NCBI RefSeq assembly: GCF_025913575.1
Contig: NZ_CP109785.1
Location: 3,844,001-3,908,000, forward strand
Direction: 5' to 3'
Source: Halocatena marina
Lineage (GTDB): Archaea > Halobacteriota > Halobacteria > Halobacteriales > Haloarculaceae
Length of the DNA: 64,000 bases
This document shows, piece by piece, positions 9,718 through 17,684 of the stretch (within the stretch, counting starts at the first letter, position 1; each line of letters opens with the position of its first letter). Under the pieces are notes generated by a model. That model did not search any database. It was not told the DNA's origin and saw only the letters and a program-made list of their open reading frames with translations. The position numbers and the translations under genes were made by a program.

Positions 9718-9745
9718 TTCGAACAACCACTATCTGTTGTTCGAA
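9718..9745. repeat. Perfect 10-bp inverted repeat, 8-base loop
   Basis: TTCGAACAAC and GTTGTTCGAA flank an 8-base loop. The arms match fully. It could be an RNA hairpin or an operator; it sits far from any start codon. Confidence 0.6.
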
Positions 9746-9799
9746 TACATATCAGATGTTGCAGACGAACCTGGGGGCACAAGACTCATGCCTATGTAG

Positions 9800-9946
9800 A
9801 ATACAATTTAGTGTGGGCGTCGGTCACACAGCGACTATGTGACGTGACGGTTTCATCCAAACCCCCGGCGTCCGAACCGGTATAGTCCAAACGTCACTGT
9901 CGCGCTCCATAGCCAATCAGCCCCCTTCTGGCCTATGGTATTTTTT
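9800..9946 (+). ncRNA. Candidate structured non-coding RNA
   Basis: Several helices can be drawn in sequence order. Hairpin GTCACA/TGTGAC is at 9823-9843. A longer helix pairs GTGACGgTTT (9844-9853) with AAACGTCAC (9889-9897). Inside it is CCGG/CCGG (9865-9880). A final stem, CCATAGCCA with TGGCCTATGG (9907-9938), is followed by six T. GGTTT/AAACC at 9849-9863 offers a mutually exclusive fold. A TATA-like tacaattta is near 9802. No known RNA family was recognised, and the 5' end is a guess. Confidence 0.35.
9907..9946 (+). terminator. Stem-loop followed by T-run
   Basis: CCATAGCCA (9907-9915) pairs with TGGCCTATGG (9929-9938) with one bulged base, then TTTTTT follows at 9941-9946. It would end plus-strand transcription before the convergent gene. 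Confidence 0.45.
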
Positions 9947-10019
9947 CCGAACCCGACAGTAGTGTGTCGATAGTACTGTTAGACGAATGTCCATCGTGCC
10001 GTGTACTGTGCGTTGTCTG

Positions 10020-11177
10020 TCAGTTGATTGCGCCCGTTTCGCGCAGTTGTTCGAGTATTCGCTGATCGTAGCCGACCGATCGGAGGACATCATCTGTGTG
10101 CTCGCCGTGTGCTGGAATCGATTCGTCTGGTTCGGGTGTATCGATCACGGCTGGAAATCCAATCCGTGGTGCCTGATCCACATCACGTCGTATTATTCCT
10201 CGTTCGTTGAACTGCGCCGCCTCGACTGCCTCTTTTGGTGTGTAAACGCCGTCGACGGTTGCGCCGTCGCCAACGTTTTCCCATTCTTCGCGCGTTCGCT
10301 CTCTGAATATCGATTCGAGTTCTTCTCTGAGCGCCTGCATCGTTGCCGGATCGGTGTTCATGTGCTCTGAGACGAGATCCTCGCGTTCTACGGTCTCACA
10401 GAAAGCTTGCCAGAACTTTGGTTCGAGCGCGGCGAGTGTGACATACGCCCCGTCAGCAGTTTCGTACGTATCGTACCACGGAAAGTCGCCTGTAAGCGGC
10501 GTTGCGCCGGGTCGTGGGTTTTTACCGGCAAGCGCTTGGGGTGCGATTACTTGTGAGAACGACAGGGCAACATCCGTCATTGCCACATCGATGTACTCAC
10601 CGTCACTATTACCGAGTTCCCGCGAACAAAGCGCACCAACGATAGCGAACGCCGCGAACAATCCTCCAGCCATATCCGCTACTGGGTAGCCGGGGACCTG
10701 CGGTTTCGAAGACTCGTCCTCGCGGGTCATATCAAGCAGTCCTGCCCGTCCGACGTAGTTAAGATCGTGTCCTGCGCGTTCGGCGAGCGGACCGCTTTGA
10801 CCGTATCCCGACAGCGAACAGTAGACGATTGACGACTTGTGTTCACGGACGCTGTCGTAATCGATCCCAAGCCGTTCGGCGACACCTGGCCGGAAGCCTT
10901 CGAACACCACATCCGCATCGTCAAGCAGGCGATAGAACGCGTCCCGTCCGCCGTCCGTTTTGAGATCGAGCGCAACGCTTCGCTTGCCTCGGTTGACGCC
11001 GTCGAACACCGCTCCGACACCACTGTCGGTCACGGGCGGCATATAGCGCGCGTAATCACCGCTGTCGGTGTCCTCTATTTTGATCACGTCTGCGCCCGCA
11101 TCGGCGAGTAGCTGTGTCGCATACGGTCCCGGAAGGAGGCGTGTGAGATCTAACACACGAACGCCGTCGAGTCGCAT
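10020..11177 (-). CDS. CaiB/BaiF family (class III) CoA-transferase
   Basis: A 385-residue cytoplasmic enzyme that moves CoA between carboxylic acids. The N-terminus MRLDGVRVLDLTRLLPGPYA is typical of the family. The expected catalytic Asp lies in YPVADMAGG (about residue 168). Substrate-binding features GFRPGVAERLG and SLSGYGQSGP are also present. The frame spans the normal family length. No neighbour reveals the substrate; options include carnitine-, alkylacyl- or racemase-type reactions. Confidence 0.85.
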   Translation of the reverse strand: MRLDGVRVLDLTRLLPGPYATQLLADAGADVIKIEDTDSGDYARYMPPVTDSGVGAVFDGVNRGKRSVALDLKTDGGRDAFYRLLDDADVVFEGFRPGVAERLGIDYDSVREHKSSIVYCSLSGYGQSGPLAERAGHDLNYVGRAGLLDMTREDESSKPQVPGYPVADMAGGLFAAFAIVGALCSRELGNSDGEYIDVAMTDVALSFSQVIAPQALAGKNPRPGATPLTGDFPWYDTYETADGAYVTLAALEPKFWQAFCETVEREDLVSEHMNTDPATMQALREELESIFRERTREEWENVGDGATVDGVYTPKEAVEAAQFNERGIIRRDVDQAPRIGFPAVIDTPEPDESIPAHGEHTDDVLRSVGYDQRILEQLRETGAIN

Positions 11178-11337
11178 ACTCCGACGTCGCTACCAGCGAC
11201 TGTAAAGCCACGCGATCAACATCATTCTCATTCACAAAATCCGTTGTCATTCTGTCACCTCTCTCTCGGACGCTAAAACGACTGCCGTCTCGAGCTATCC
11301 GCCGATCTCTGATTCAATTCATGATGGCCAGAAAGCA

Positions 11338-11346
11338 TTTATAAAA
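11338..11346 (+). promoter_or_regulatory. TATA box of the beta-propeller gene
   Basis: TTTATAAAA lies 38 bases before the ATG at 11384, which would place transcription start about 10-20 bases upstream of that ATG. The more upstream in-frame ATG at 11348 is almost on the box, which argues against it as the start. Confidence 0.6.
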
Positions 11347-11383
11347 CATGGTTATTGTTGCTCTCGTAATGCAACAGTCCTCG

Positions 11384-12634
11384 ATGGAACTCAGTCGTCG
11401 ATCGTTCCTCACGAACACCGCTGTCGGTTTGGCTGGCCTTGGGGCGCTCGGTCACGGATCGGTCCGCACAGCCGCTGCCTCGAATCAGTCGACCCCTGTG
11501 CAGGGTGAATGGCCACAGTACAGGGCAGGCCCGGCTCACTCAGCCCGGCTCACCGATGACACTGGACCCACAGGAGACATCGAACAGGCGTGGTCAACGA
11601 GTCACGATCGCATTCATGATGGAGTAGCGGTCATCGACCAGACGGTCTACGTTGGTGGGAAAGAGCTGATTGCGGTGAACGCACAGAACGGTCAGACTCG
11701 TTGGTCATTCGAGCCAGCACCCCCGGAAATCGAGGATCCCGGAGAACCACTGATCCCCGATGTCGATTCGCCAGCCGTACTGGATGGAACGGTCTATGCG
11801 AGCGTTGGGTTTGGTCCCTACGACGGAGGGACGTACGACGCCGCGCTCATCGCGGTCGATGCGAACACCGGGAAGCGCCGCTGGCGGTTCGATACCGATG
11901 ACGCATCTTCATTACGAATGGCTCCGGTCACGGTCACAGACGATACCATCGTGACGAGTATTCCCCGAGGGTACAATGACAGGACTGTAACCGCATTCAC
12001 CACTGATGGGGAGATTCGCTGGCAGACACCGATCGACGATATGTTTTCAGGCGCTCTCCCTGTCACCGATGGACGAGTGTACGTTCCCAGCGCGGCAGGC
12101 GTTCAGGCGCTCGATCTAGAGACCGGTGAGACCGTCTGGACAGCACTCCCAAGGGTCAAATTCGATCCCGCAGCCACTCCGATCGTTTCTGACGGAACAC
12201 TGTTCGTAGCTGAAGAGGGCGAACCGGGCGTAACGCTCATCGCGCTTGATGCGGCAACCGGTGCGGAGTACTGGCGCACCGCTTATGCGCCGGACACGTA
12301 CCCCAACCTGAGGATCGGATCGGCGGACGAGAAACAGGTGTACATTCACGTGAACGGGATCGACGCCGACGTCATCGCGCTTGATCGAACAGATGGGGGT
12401 GAGCGCTGGCGAGCACACGTCGAGCAGCGGGACGTACCAACAGATGGCTTCGCACGGGTTGGTGAGCTTCTCTACGCCGGTGCGTCTGCTATCGATCCCA
12501 CTGACGGTACGATCGTCTGGGAGCGACAGCTACCCGTTACGGGCTATGGGTGGCGTCTGAGTGCTGTCACCGGCGGACAGGCCTATCTCAGTGGTGCGGA
12601 ACTCGTCGTCTTCTCCGGTACTGGACACCCGTAG
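11384..12634 (+). CDS. Tat-exported PQQ-like beta-propeller protein
   Basis: A 416-residue protein with the twin-arginine signal SRRSFLTN followed by a hydrophobic stretch ending near AAA. The mature part consists of repeated blades with the signature AxDxxTGxxxW, for example AVDANTGKRRWRFDTD, ALDLETGETVWTA and ALDAATGAEYWRT. It resembles BamB-like or PQQ-enzyme propellers but lacks dehydrogenase active-site residues, so a binding or scaffold role on the cell surface is more likely. A TATA box supports the start. Confidence 0.85.
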   Translation: MELSRRSFLTNTAVGLAGLGALGHGSVRTAAASNQSTPVQGEWPQYRAGPAHSARLTDDTGPTGDIEQAWSTSHDRIHDGVAVIDQTVYVGGKELIAVNAQNGQTRWSFEPAPPEIEDPGEPLIPDVDSPAVLDGTVYASVGFGPYDGGTYDAALIAVDANTGKRRWRFDTDDASSLRMAPVTVTDDTIVTSIPRGYNDRTVTAFTTDGEIRWQTPIDDMFSGALPVTDGRVYVPSAAGVQALDLETGETVWTALPRVKFDPAATPIVSDGTLFVAEEGEPGVTLIALDAATGAEYWRTAYAPDTYPNLRIGSADEKQVYIHVNGIDADVIALDRTDGGERWRAHVEQRDVPTDGFARVGELLYAGASAIDPTDGTIVWERQLPVTGYGWRLSAVTGGQAYLSGAELVVFSGTGHP

Positions 12635-12672
12635 TGTGCCCTTCCTGATCGAGTATGGCTGTAGCGTAGCGA

Positions 12673-12990
12673 TCAAAACAAATCCAGCCCGAGCAGTTCC
12701 TGCTGAATTGCATCACCGGCCCTGATGTGACAGTCTGCTTGCGGGTACGAACTGCACAGCAGTGCGTAGCCGTCTTCTCGCTGATCAGATTCAAGCGCCA
12801 TCCCGTCGCTCTGGTCGATTTCTCCGTCGAGTAGCTCGGCAACACAGCTAGTGCAGTTTCCGTTTCGACAGGAAAACGGAAGATCGAGTCCCGCCTCGTG
12901 GCCCGCATCAAGAATGTACTCGTTCTCGTCGACTGATACTGTCGTCGTGTCACCGTCGAACTCGATGGTGACGTCGTATTCCGTGCTCAC
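12673..12990 (-). CDS. Plant-type 2Fe-2S ferredoxin
   Basis: A 105-residue electron carrier. Cluster ligands are the three cysteines of CRNGNCTSC and a fourth in ALLCSSYP, the arrangement of plant-type ferredoxins. The GTG at 12990 is preferred because it gives the usual beta-strand opening (VSTEYDVTIEFDG); an upstream frame to 13092 has no ferredoxin features and overlaps the previous gene. It is the last gene of a three-gene run with the R2-like protein, so it probably supplies electrons to that diiron enzyme. Confidence 0.85.
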   Translation of the reverse strand: MSTEYDVTIEFDGDTTTVSVDENEYILDAGHEAGLDLPFSCRNGNCTSCVAELLDGEIDQSDGMALESDQREDGYALLCSSYPQADCHIRAGDAIQQELLGLDLF

Positions 12991-13003
12991 GATTGTTCTC
13001 AGA

Positions 13004-13291
13004 TTAGAGCTTTTGTCTGAGTTTGTACAGTTCGAGCGCCTCAAGACGTGGATCACCAGTGCTCCCGGTATCGTCTTGGAGGCTCGCACCACTCACCATT
13101 TCGTTGAATGAGGTGCTCACACCTTCTTCTTCGAACGTCGAGTCCATGATATACGCGACGTTCTCGCGTACCTCTTCGGGAGATTCACCGAGTTCCTCGG
13201 CAGCCGTTTCGATCGCCTGATCGACCTCCTCGTCAGTCGCAGTGAACTCCGCTCCGCGGGCAAGTTCACGTAGTTCTCGATCGAGTGCCAT
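13004..13291 (-). CDS. Small acidic helical protein of the R2-like operon
   Basis: A 95-residue, strongly acidic, mostly helical protein with no recognised family. Its ATG at 13291 lies one base past the stop of the R2-like gene, and the ferredoxin start lies 13 bases beyond its own stop. This tight packing suggests one transcript. It may act as an assembly, coupling or regulatory subunit, as small proteins do in diiron monooxygenases, but there is no motif to support a particular role. Confidence 0.7.
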   Translation of the reverse strand: MALDRELRELARGAEFTATDEEVDQAIETAAEELGESPEEVRENVAYIMDSTFEEEGVSTSFNEMVSGASLQDDTGSTGDPRLEALELYKLRQKL

Positions 13292-13292
13292 C

Positions 13293-14339
13293 TCAGTTTC
13301 CTCCGTCGGTTGCAACAGGACGCTTTCGCTGGTAGTGCTGTTCTCGTTCGTCGATTCGTTTCTGTAAGTCCCACTCTTCGATTTCTACGTAGCGGTCACG
13401 GACGACGCTGATGACTTGCATGTAGTCAACATCGAGTCCGAGCGTTTCGTTGTACATCCCGTCGATGAGGTTGCCACCGCGTAATAGGACCTCGTTGAAA
13501 TCGAGACCGAGCGGGTCATCCAGTGCGTCAGTAAACATATAGCCAAAGTCAGCCATGTACGGCACATCCGCATACAGCGTGTCGACGATGCCCTTCTCGA
13601 CGCCCTGAAACTGTGGTTTCCCAGCTCGCTCCTTCGCAATGAGTTCTTTGAGGAGTTCGACGCCGTGGGTGATGTGACGACCTTCATCGGTGCTGATGAA
13701 TTTGAAGGCGTAGTTCAACAGCGGGAGATTCGCTCGTTGGGGGAATCGGCTGATCGCGCTTGCCCCGACGCGCGCAAGAATCCCCTCGACGTTCAGGTGG
13801 TAGTTCGCTGCCGCCTTGGCGATATCGACGGGATCGAGCGTGCTCGCGGCCTTCGCTGTCAATAGTCCTTGATGCTCGAACACCTCACCCAGACCGGTCG
13901 CCTGCACCACCGGAATGCGTGTTCCGCGCCGTGGATCGAGGTCGTTGTAGTTGTCTCGGTCGTCCATCACCTCCTGCATGTAGATGTCGAGAAACTGCGT
14001 GTGCTTGTGCTCGGTGAGCGTGAGCATTGTCATGTACATCTCCTTTTCCGTGTTCGAGTCCAGACACGGTGCGCCCATAATGCGCTGGAGATTCGTCGCA
14101 GCGTCCCCGGCAACTTCTCGCTCGCCGTCGAGAAAACCCGAGAGGAGATATCGTATCTGATCCCGTTCGTCCTGTGAAAGCGATTTCCACGACTCCCGAT
14201 CTTGTTCGAATCCGATCTCATCGAACAGCTTCTCGACGTTCCACGTCCCGAGTTCAACTCCCTTCTGGAACAGCTGATACCACTTGCTCCCGGTATCTAC
14301 CCGCTGTCCTGTGAAATCTGATTGGAGAACCTGTGACAT
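13293..14339 (-). CDS. R2-like diiron (ferritin-fold) oxidase
   Basis: A 348-residue member of the ribonucleotide-reductase small-subunit superfamily. Carboxylate and histidine ligands are visible in the expected order: Glu73 or Glu75, E110-x2-H113 (TEHKH), Glu185 (NVEG) and E219-x2-H222 (DEGRH). The first ligand looks like Glu rather than the Asp of classical R2. That fits R2-like oxidases more than aerobic class I reductase, and no large-subunit gene is adjacent. The ATG at 14339 is preferred over 14354. It heads an operon with a small protein and a ferredoxin. Confidence 0.8.
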   Translation of the reverse strand: MSQVLQSDFTGQRVDTGSKWYQLFQKGVELGTWNVEKLFDEIGFEQDRESWKSLSQDERDQIRYLLSGFLDGEREVAGDAATNLQRIMGAPCLDSNTEKEMYMTMLTLTEHKHTQFLDIYMQEVMDDRDNYNDLDPRRGTRIPVVQATGLGEVFEHQGLLTAKAASTLDPVDIAKAAANYHLNVEGILARVGASAISRFPQRANLPLLNYAFKFISTDEGRHITHGVELLKELIAKERAGKPQFQGVEKGIVDTLYADVPYMADFGYMFTDALDDPLGLDFNEVLLRGGNLIDGMYNETLGLDVDYMQVISVVRDRYVEIEEWDLQKRIDEREQHYQRKRPVATDGGN

Positions 14340-14428
14340 ACGGGATATCATCACGCACAGATCCGCATTAGGGTTCGGCCACGCATGCGTGGTAATTTAA
14401 AGTCCGTGAGATAGCACTTTCGAGGAAA

Positions 14429-15133
14429 TTAAAAAAGAAAGTTTGTCTCTATCCGTCCAGCAGTGTCGCCTAACTCCTGTGCAGCCTCCGGATATAAGAT
14501 GACGTTCGTGATCGATCCATCGAGGCTCATATCTTGTGACATTACTGATTCGATGACATCAGTGCCGTCGATGAGATCGTTCCATTTCGAGTACGGAGCT
14601 GTCAGCACGAATCCAGCGGTGCGTTCCTCTGTCTGCTCAAGTACCTCCGCCGTGCGACACCTCCCATCGTAGAGATCGAGGTACGTATACACTGTCGAAC
14701 CGTCGAGATATCGATCCAGTTGATCGAGGAGATTTGCGAGATCCTCGGGATACTCAGAACGGAGGTCAGGCCACGTCACACGAGGTGCATCCTCGATCGT
14801 CGTTCCACAAAGCGCGCTGATGAAGCGTTCACGTTCGTTTTCGACGTGCTCCTGTTCTTCGAATCGCTCTTCGAGAGCGGATGGAGCGTCGGCGATCAGT
14901 TCCTCGATGCGTTCCTCAGAGAGCGATGCGAGGTTTTCCCGAAGCGATTCAGAGAGATCCTCCGGAAGATCGCCGATGGTCGTCTCTGCAGTCGGGAGAT
15001 CTGTGATTTCAAAGACGAAATCCCCCTCGAAATCGACACCCCATCCCTCACTCATCGTCTCGTATGTTTCGTTGTCATTCAGCCGCTCGCGGTAGGCCGC
15101 CAGCCATTCGCGCGACGGAAACCAGTACGCCAT
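14429..15133 (-). CDS. SCP2-like sterol-carrier-fold protein
   Basis: A 234-residue acidic soluble protein. Its opening AYWFPSREWLAAYRERLND and the C-terminal half, with a TAGFVLTAPYSKWNDLI strand-helix unit and the ending VILYPEAAQELGD, fit haloarchaeal proteins annotated as SCP2-type lipid binders. The middle (about residues 65-105) is a Glu-rich helical insertion. It probably binds a hydrophobic ligand; none is identified. It is transcribed toward the R2-like operon, with a gap of about 90 bases. Confidence 0.6.
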   Translation of the reverse strand: MAYWFPSREWLAAYRERLNDNETYETMSEGWGVDFEGDFVFEITDLPTAETTIGDLPEDLSESLRENLASLSEERIEELIADAPSALEERFEEQEHVENERERFISALCGTTIEDAPRVTWPDLRSEYPEDLANLLDQLDRYLDGSTVYTYLDLYDGRCRTAEVLEQTEERTAGFVLTAPYSKWNDLIDGTDVIESVMSQDMSLDGSITNVILYPEAAQELGDTAGRIETNFLF

Positions 15134-15261
15134 GTACGTGGTCTCTGCGTGTCCATTCGCATGAGGATGAGGGCTCGGATAGGGGGCCGTTTATTTACGC
15201 GATTGAGCGATAGAATTTCCCTGAACGTGTCGAACTCTCTCGTTATCACGAATTGATCTAG

Positions 15262-16821
15262 TCAGGCGGGACGACCGAGCGTCCAGAGGAACATCGGCGT
15301 TTGGCTGGCGGCGCGGGGGCTGAAGAACTCGGTTACCTCCTCGTCGTAGAACGTTAGTCCGGTCGCACCGAGATCGCGGTGGGCGTACGCCGCGAGGTAG
15401 AGTCGTCCGGCAGTAAGCGCCGCTTCAAACTGTGCGAGGCGATAGCCGCGGTCACCGAACTGGTCGGTGACTGCATCGATGTCCGAAAGGAAAAACGCGC
15501 ACAGGCCGGCATCGGCCGCGAGGCCCTGATCCAGTGCGAGGTGACCGGCCTCTCGACGAAATGATCCCTCTCGAAGGAGTTCGATCGTTCCGTCCCCCTC
15601 GTCCGGATGATAGTGATACGCCCCGCTCGGAACGTTTTGCACGTCGTTGATGAGGAGATAACAGTCGGTGAACTGGAGCGATGGCCCCGACGGATCGCGC
15701 ACATCCAGTGGGACGCCACGAACCGCGCGGTCGAGGATTGTCGACACCTTGCGAAACGACAGGGGATCACGAGTGTATTTGCGACAGGATCCACGACGTC
15801 GGATCGTCCAGTGCAGCGGCGTCTTCGCCGCTCGCTCATCATCAACTGGTTCGAGATCGATTCGCCATCCATCACCTCGGGCCGTTCCACTGTTCGAGTC
15901 CGGTCGAGTCCTCTGCCAGTCACGCACGGCGTTCTCGTCCTTGAGCGTCGAGGCGCTGAAGGCTTCCTGAATCAGTTCGTACTCCACCCGTTTCTCCGAG
16001 AGAGGACGCGTATCGGGATCGATCGGCTCGATGGCGGGCGTATCGGGCACTTGCTCATCCATTCCGACAGAGACGAGTGCGATTGGACCCTCATGGGCGG
16101 GATCGATTCCGAGCACATCAGCGACTCGATCGTCATCGAAGCCCAAAGCCGCGCGCGCAGGAATATCGAGCGCGTGTGCGGTGGCAAGCAGATTGGCAAG
16201 AACAGTTCCCGAATCCCAGAACGCGTGGCGATACGCTCGTGCGCGGTATTTCCACGCGTTTCGCCACCATGTCGAGGTTGCGACAATTGTGAGGGGCGCA
16301 GACCCTGCTTCTGAAAGCGCGCCGCGAAAATCCCCTCGCCGGAGTACATCGAGCGAGAGCGTTCGTGGATCGAAGTGATAGACGCCGGACGCAAGAGTAG
16401 GAAGCGACCCACAGATCACGTACAGGTTTATGTGATAGAGCGCGCCTGTACAGGCCGCAGCTCGAAAGGGAATCTCTCGTTTTCCTCGTTGAATCGTTTT
16501 CGTGATCCCCGACGAAAGGTAGCACAACTGCGTGAGCACAGCACGATCGAGCGGATGAGCACGCGTCTTCGACGGTGAGTGCTGATCGAACTCCGGATCT
16601 GATCTCGAATCTGTGTCTGCGTCGTATCCGGTGATTGCGCGTAACGTCGGGAGCTGTGACGGGCGAATATTAGATGACAGCTCGACGGACGGGAGGTTCT
16701 CGTAGATCTTGTACGGGATCGGTTTGTTCTCAAAATCGAGACTGAAGCTGTTGTTGCGGATCGCTTCTGGAGTGTGGCTCGTACGCTCGTGGTAGGACAG
16801 CGCTGACGTTCCGCGTGACAT
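15262..16821 (-). CDS. SagB/ThcOx-type oxidoreductase with two nitroreductase domains
   Basis: A 519-residue protein containing two copies of the FMN-binding nitroreductase fold, at about residues 95-265 and 330-515. Each copy has a GAYHYHP- or GVYHFDP-like strand and an RRG or LSSG cofactor segment. Members of this family oxidise azolines to azoles in modified peptides. No YcaO cyclase or precursor peptide is nearby, so a peptide-modifying role is uncertain. The second domain may be a degenerate duplicate. An FMN-reductase-like gene follows divergently and could be functionally linked. Confidence 0.75.
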   Translation of the reverse strand: MSRGTSALSYHERTSHTPEAIRNNSFSLDFENKPIPYKIYENLPSVELSSNIRPSQLPTLRAITGYDADTDSRSDPEFDQHSPSKTRAHPLDRAVLTQLCYLSSGITKTIQRGKREIPFRAAACTGALYHINLYVICGSLPTLASGVYHFDPRTLSLDVLRRGDFRGALSEAGSAPLTIVATSTWWRNAWKYRARAYRHAFWDSGTVLANLLATAHALDIPARAALGFDDDRVADVLGIDPAHEGPIALVSVGMDEQVPDTPAIEPIDPDTRPLSEKRVEYELIQEAFSASTLKDENAVRDWQRTRPDSNSGTARGDGWRIDLEPVDDERAAKTPLHWTIRRRGSCRKYTRDPLSFRKVSTILDRAVRGVPLDVRDPSGPSLQFTDCYLLINDVQNVPSGAYHYHPDEGDGTIELLREGSFRREAGHLALDQGLAADAGLCAFFLSDIDAVTDQFGDRGYRLAQFEAALTAGRLYLAAYAHRDLGATGLTFYDEEVTEFFSPRAASQTPMFLWTLGRPA

Positions 16822-17019
16822 AAGTTGACAGTACGATTGGATGGCACAAAAGCAGGGTGGCGGCTACGAACTTGCTGTCGATCAATCAGTAGTCATCGAT
16901 GCTCAGCTATCGGATCGCCAATTACCCTCTAAAAGTCCGTACGAATACAGATTCCAGTCTATCTTCTCCTGTCTTGTAATGTTCGATACAATTATTCACA
17001 TCGATCAGTCATCGATTGT

Positions 17020-17607
17020 ATGGAACTCGACCCGAGTGAGCAGGATTCTTCGGCCACATATCGGATTGTTTCGAGCACGGTCACACCTCGACCGATCGGT
17101 TGGATCAGCACACGAAGCGCTGACGGTGTCGACAATCTCGCGCCGTACAGTTACTTCAACGCCATCAGCTCCTCGCCACCTGTTGTGATGTTCTCGGCGG
17201 GACGTACGGAGGGAGAACTCAAGGACACTCCGAGAAACGCCCTCGATTCGGAGGTATTCGTGTATAACTTAGTGACAGAGTCGGTTGCGGCCAAGATGGA
17301 CAAAACGAGCGCTTCGATCGACGCCGATGAAAGCGAGTTCGAGATGGCTGGGATCGATCGGGAAGAAGCGGCAACGATCGATGCCCCCCGGGTCGCAAAC
17401 GCCCTCGTCAGCTTCGAGTGCACGCTGTACGATTCGATGGAGATCTACGGAAACACGGTGGTTTTCGGAGAAGTTGTGTACATCCACATTGACGACGAGG
17501 TCCTTACTGATGGAGCGATCGACACCCGGAAGATAGACGCTGTCGGTCGTCTCGGTGGCCGATTGTACACTGCGACCGATAGTATGGACCTTCAGCGATG
17601 GAACTGA
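17020..17607 (+). CDS. Flavin reductase family protein (FMN-binding split barrel)
   Basis: A 195-residue split-barrel flavoprotein. Family features are RPIGWISTRSADGVDNLAPYSYFN near the N-terminus (split here as RPIGWIST and LAPYSYFN), PPVVMFSAG, and KDTPRNALDSEVFVYN. Such proteins bind FMN and either reduce it for partner oxygenases or act on their own substrate. It lies beside the divergent SagB-type gene, 198 bp away. The ATG at 17020 gives the typical short N-terminus. Confidence 0.85.
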   Translation: MELDPSEQDSSATYRIVSSTVTPRPIGWISTRSADGVDNLAPYSYFNAISSSPPVVMFSAGRTEGELKDTPRNALDSEVFVYNLVTESVAAKMDKTSASIDADESEFEMAGIDREEAATIDAPRVANALVSFECTLYDSMEIYGNTVVFGEVVYIHIDDEVLTDGAIDTRKIDAVGRLGGRLYTATDSMDLQRWN

Positions 17608-17684
17608 CAGCGATACCACCACCAAAACGCGGTTAATCGCTGCAATCTACTGGCTTGCGACTGGACTGCTGTTCGCTACTCGCG

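Larger units (their letters stand above)
9278..10019. other. Long convergent intergenic region with RNA-like structure
   Basis: A 742-bp gap between the 3' ends of ychF and the CoA-transferase gene. Convergent gaps are normally short, and no convincing protein frame is seen here. It contains a weak stem at 9438-9452, a perfect 10-bp stem at 9718-9745 and a cluster of nested stems ending in a T-run at 9823-9946. Confidence 0.6.

Noticed and set aside
9987..10370. A 127-codon plus-strand frame over the end of the CoA-transferase gene
   Set aside because: It is antisense to a well-conserved enzyme and has no family features.
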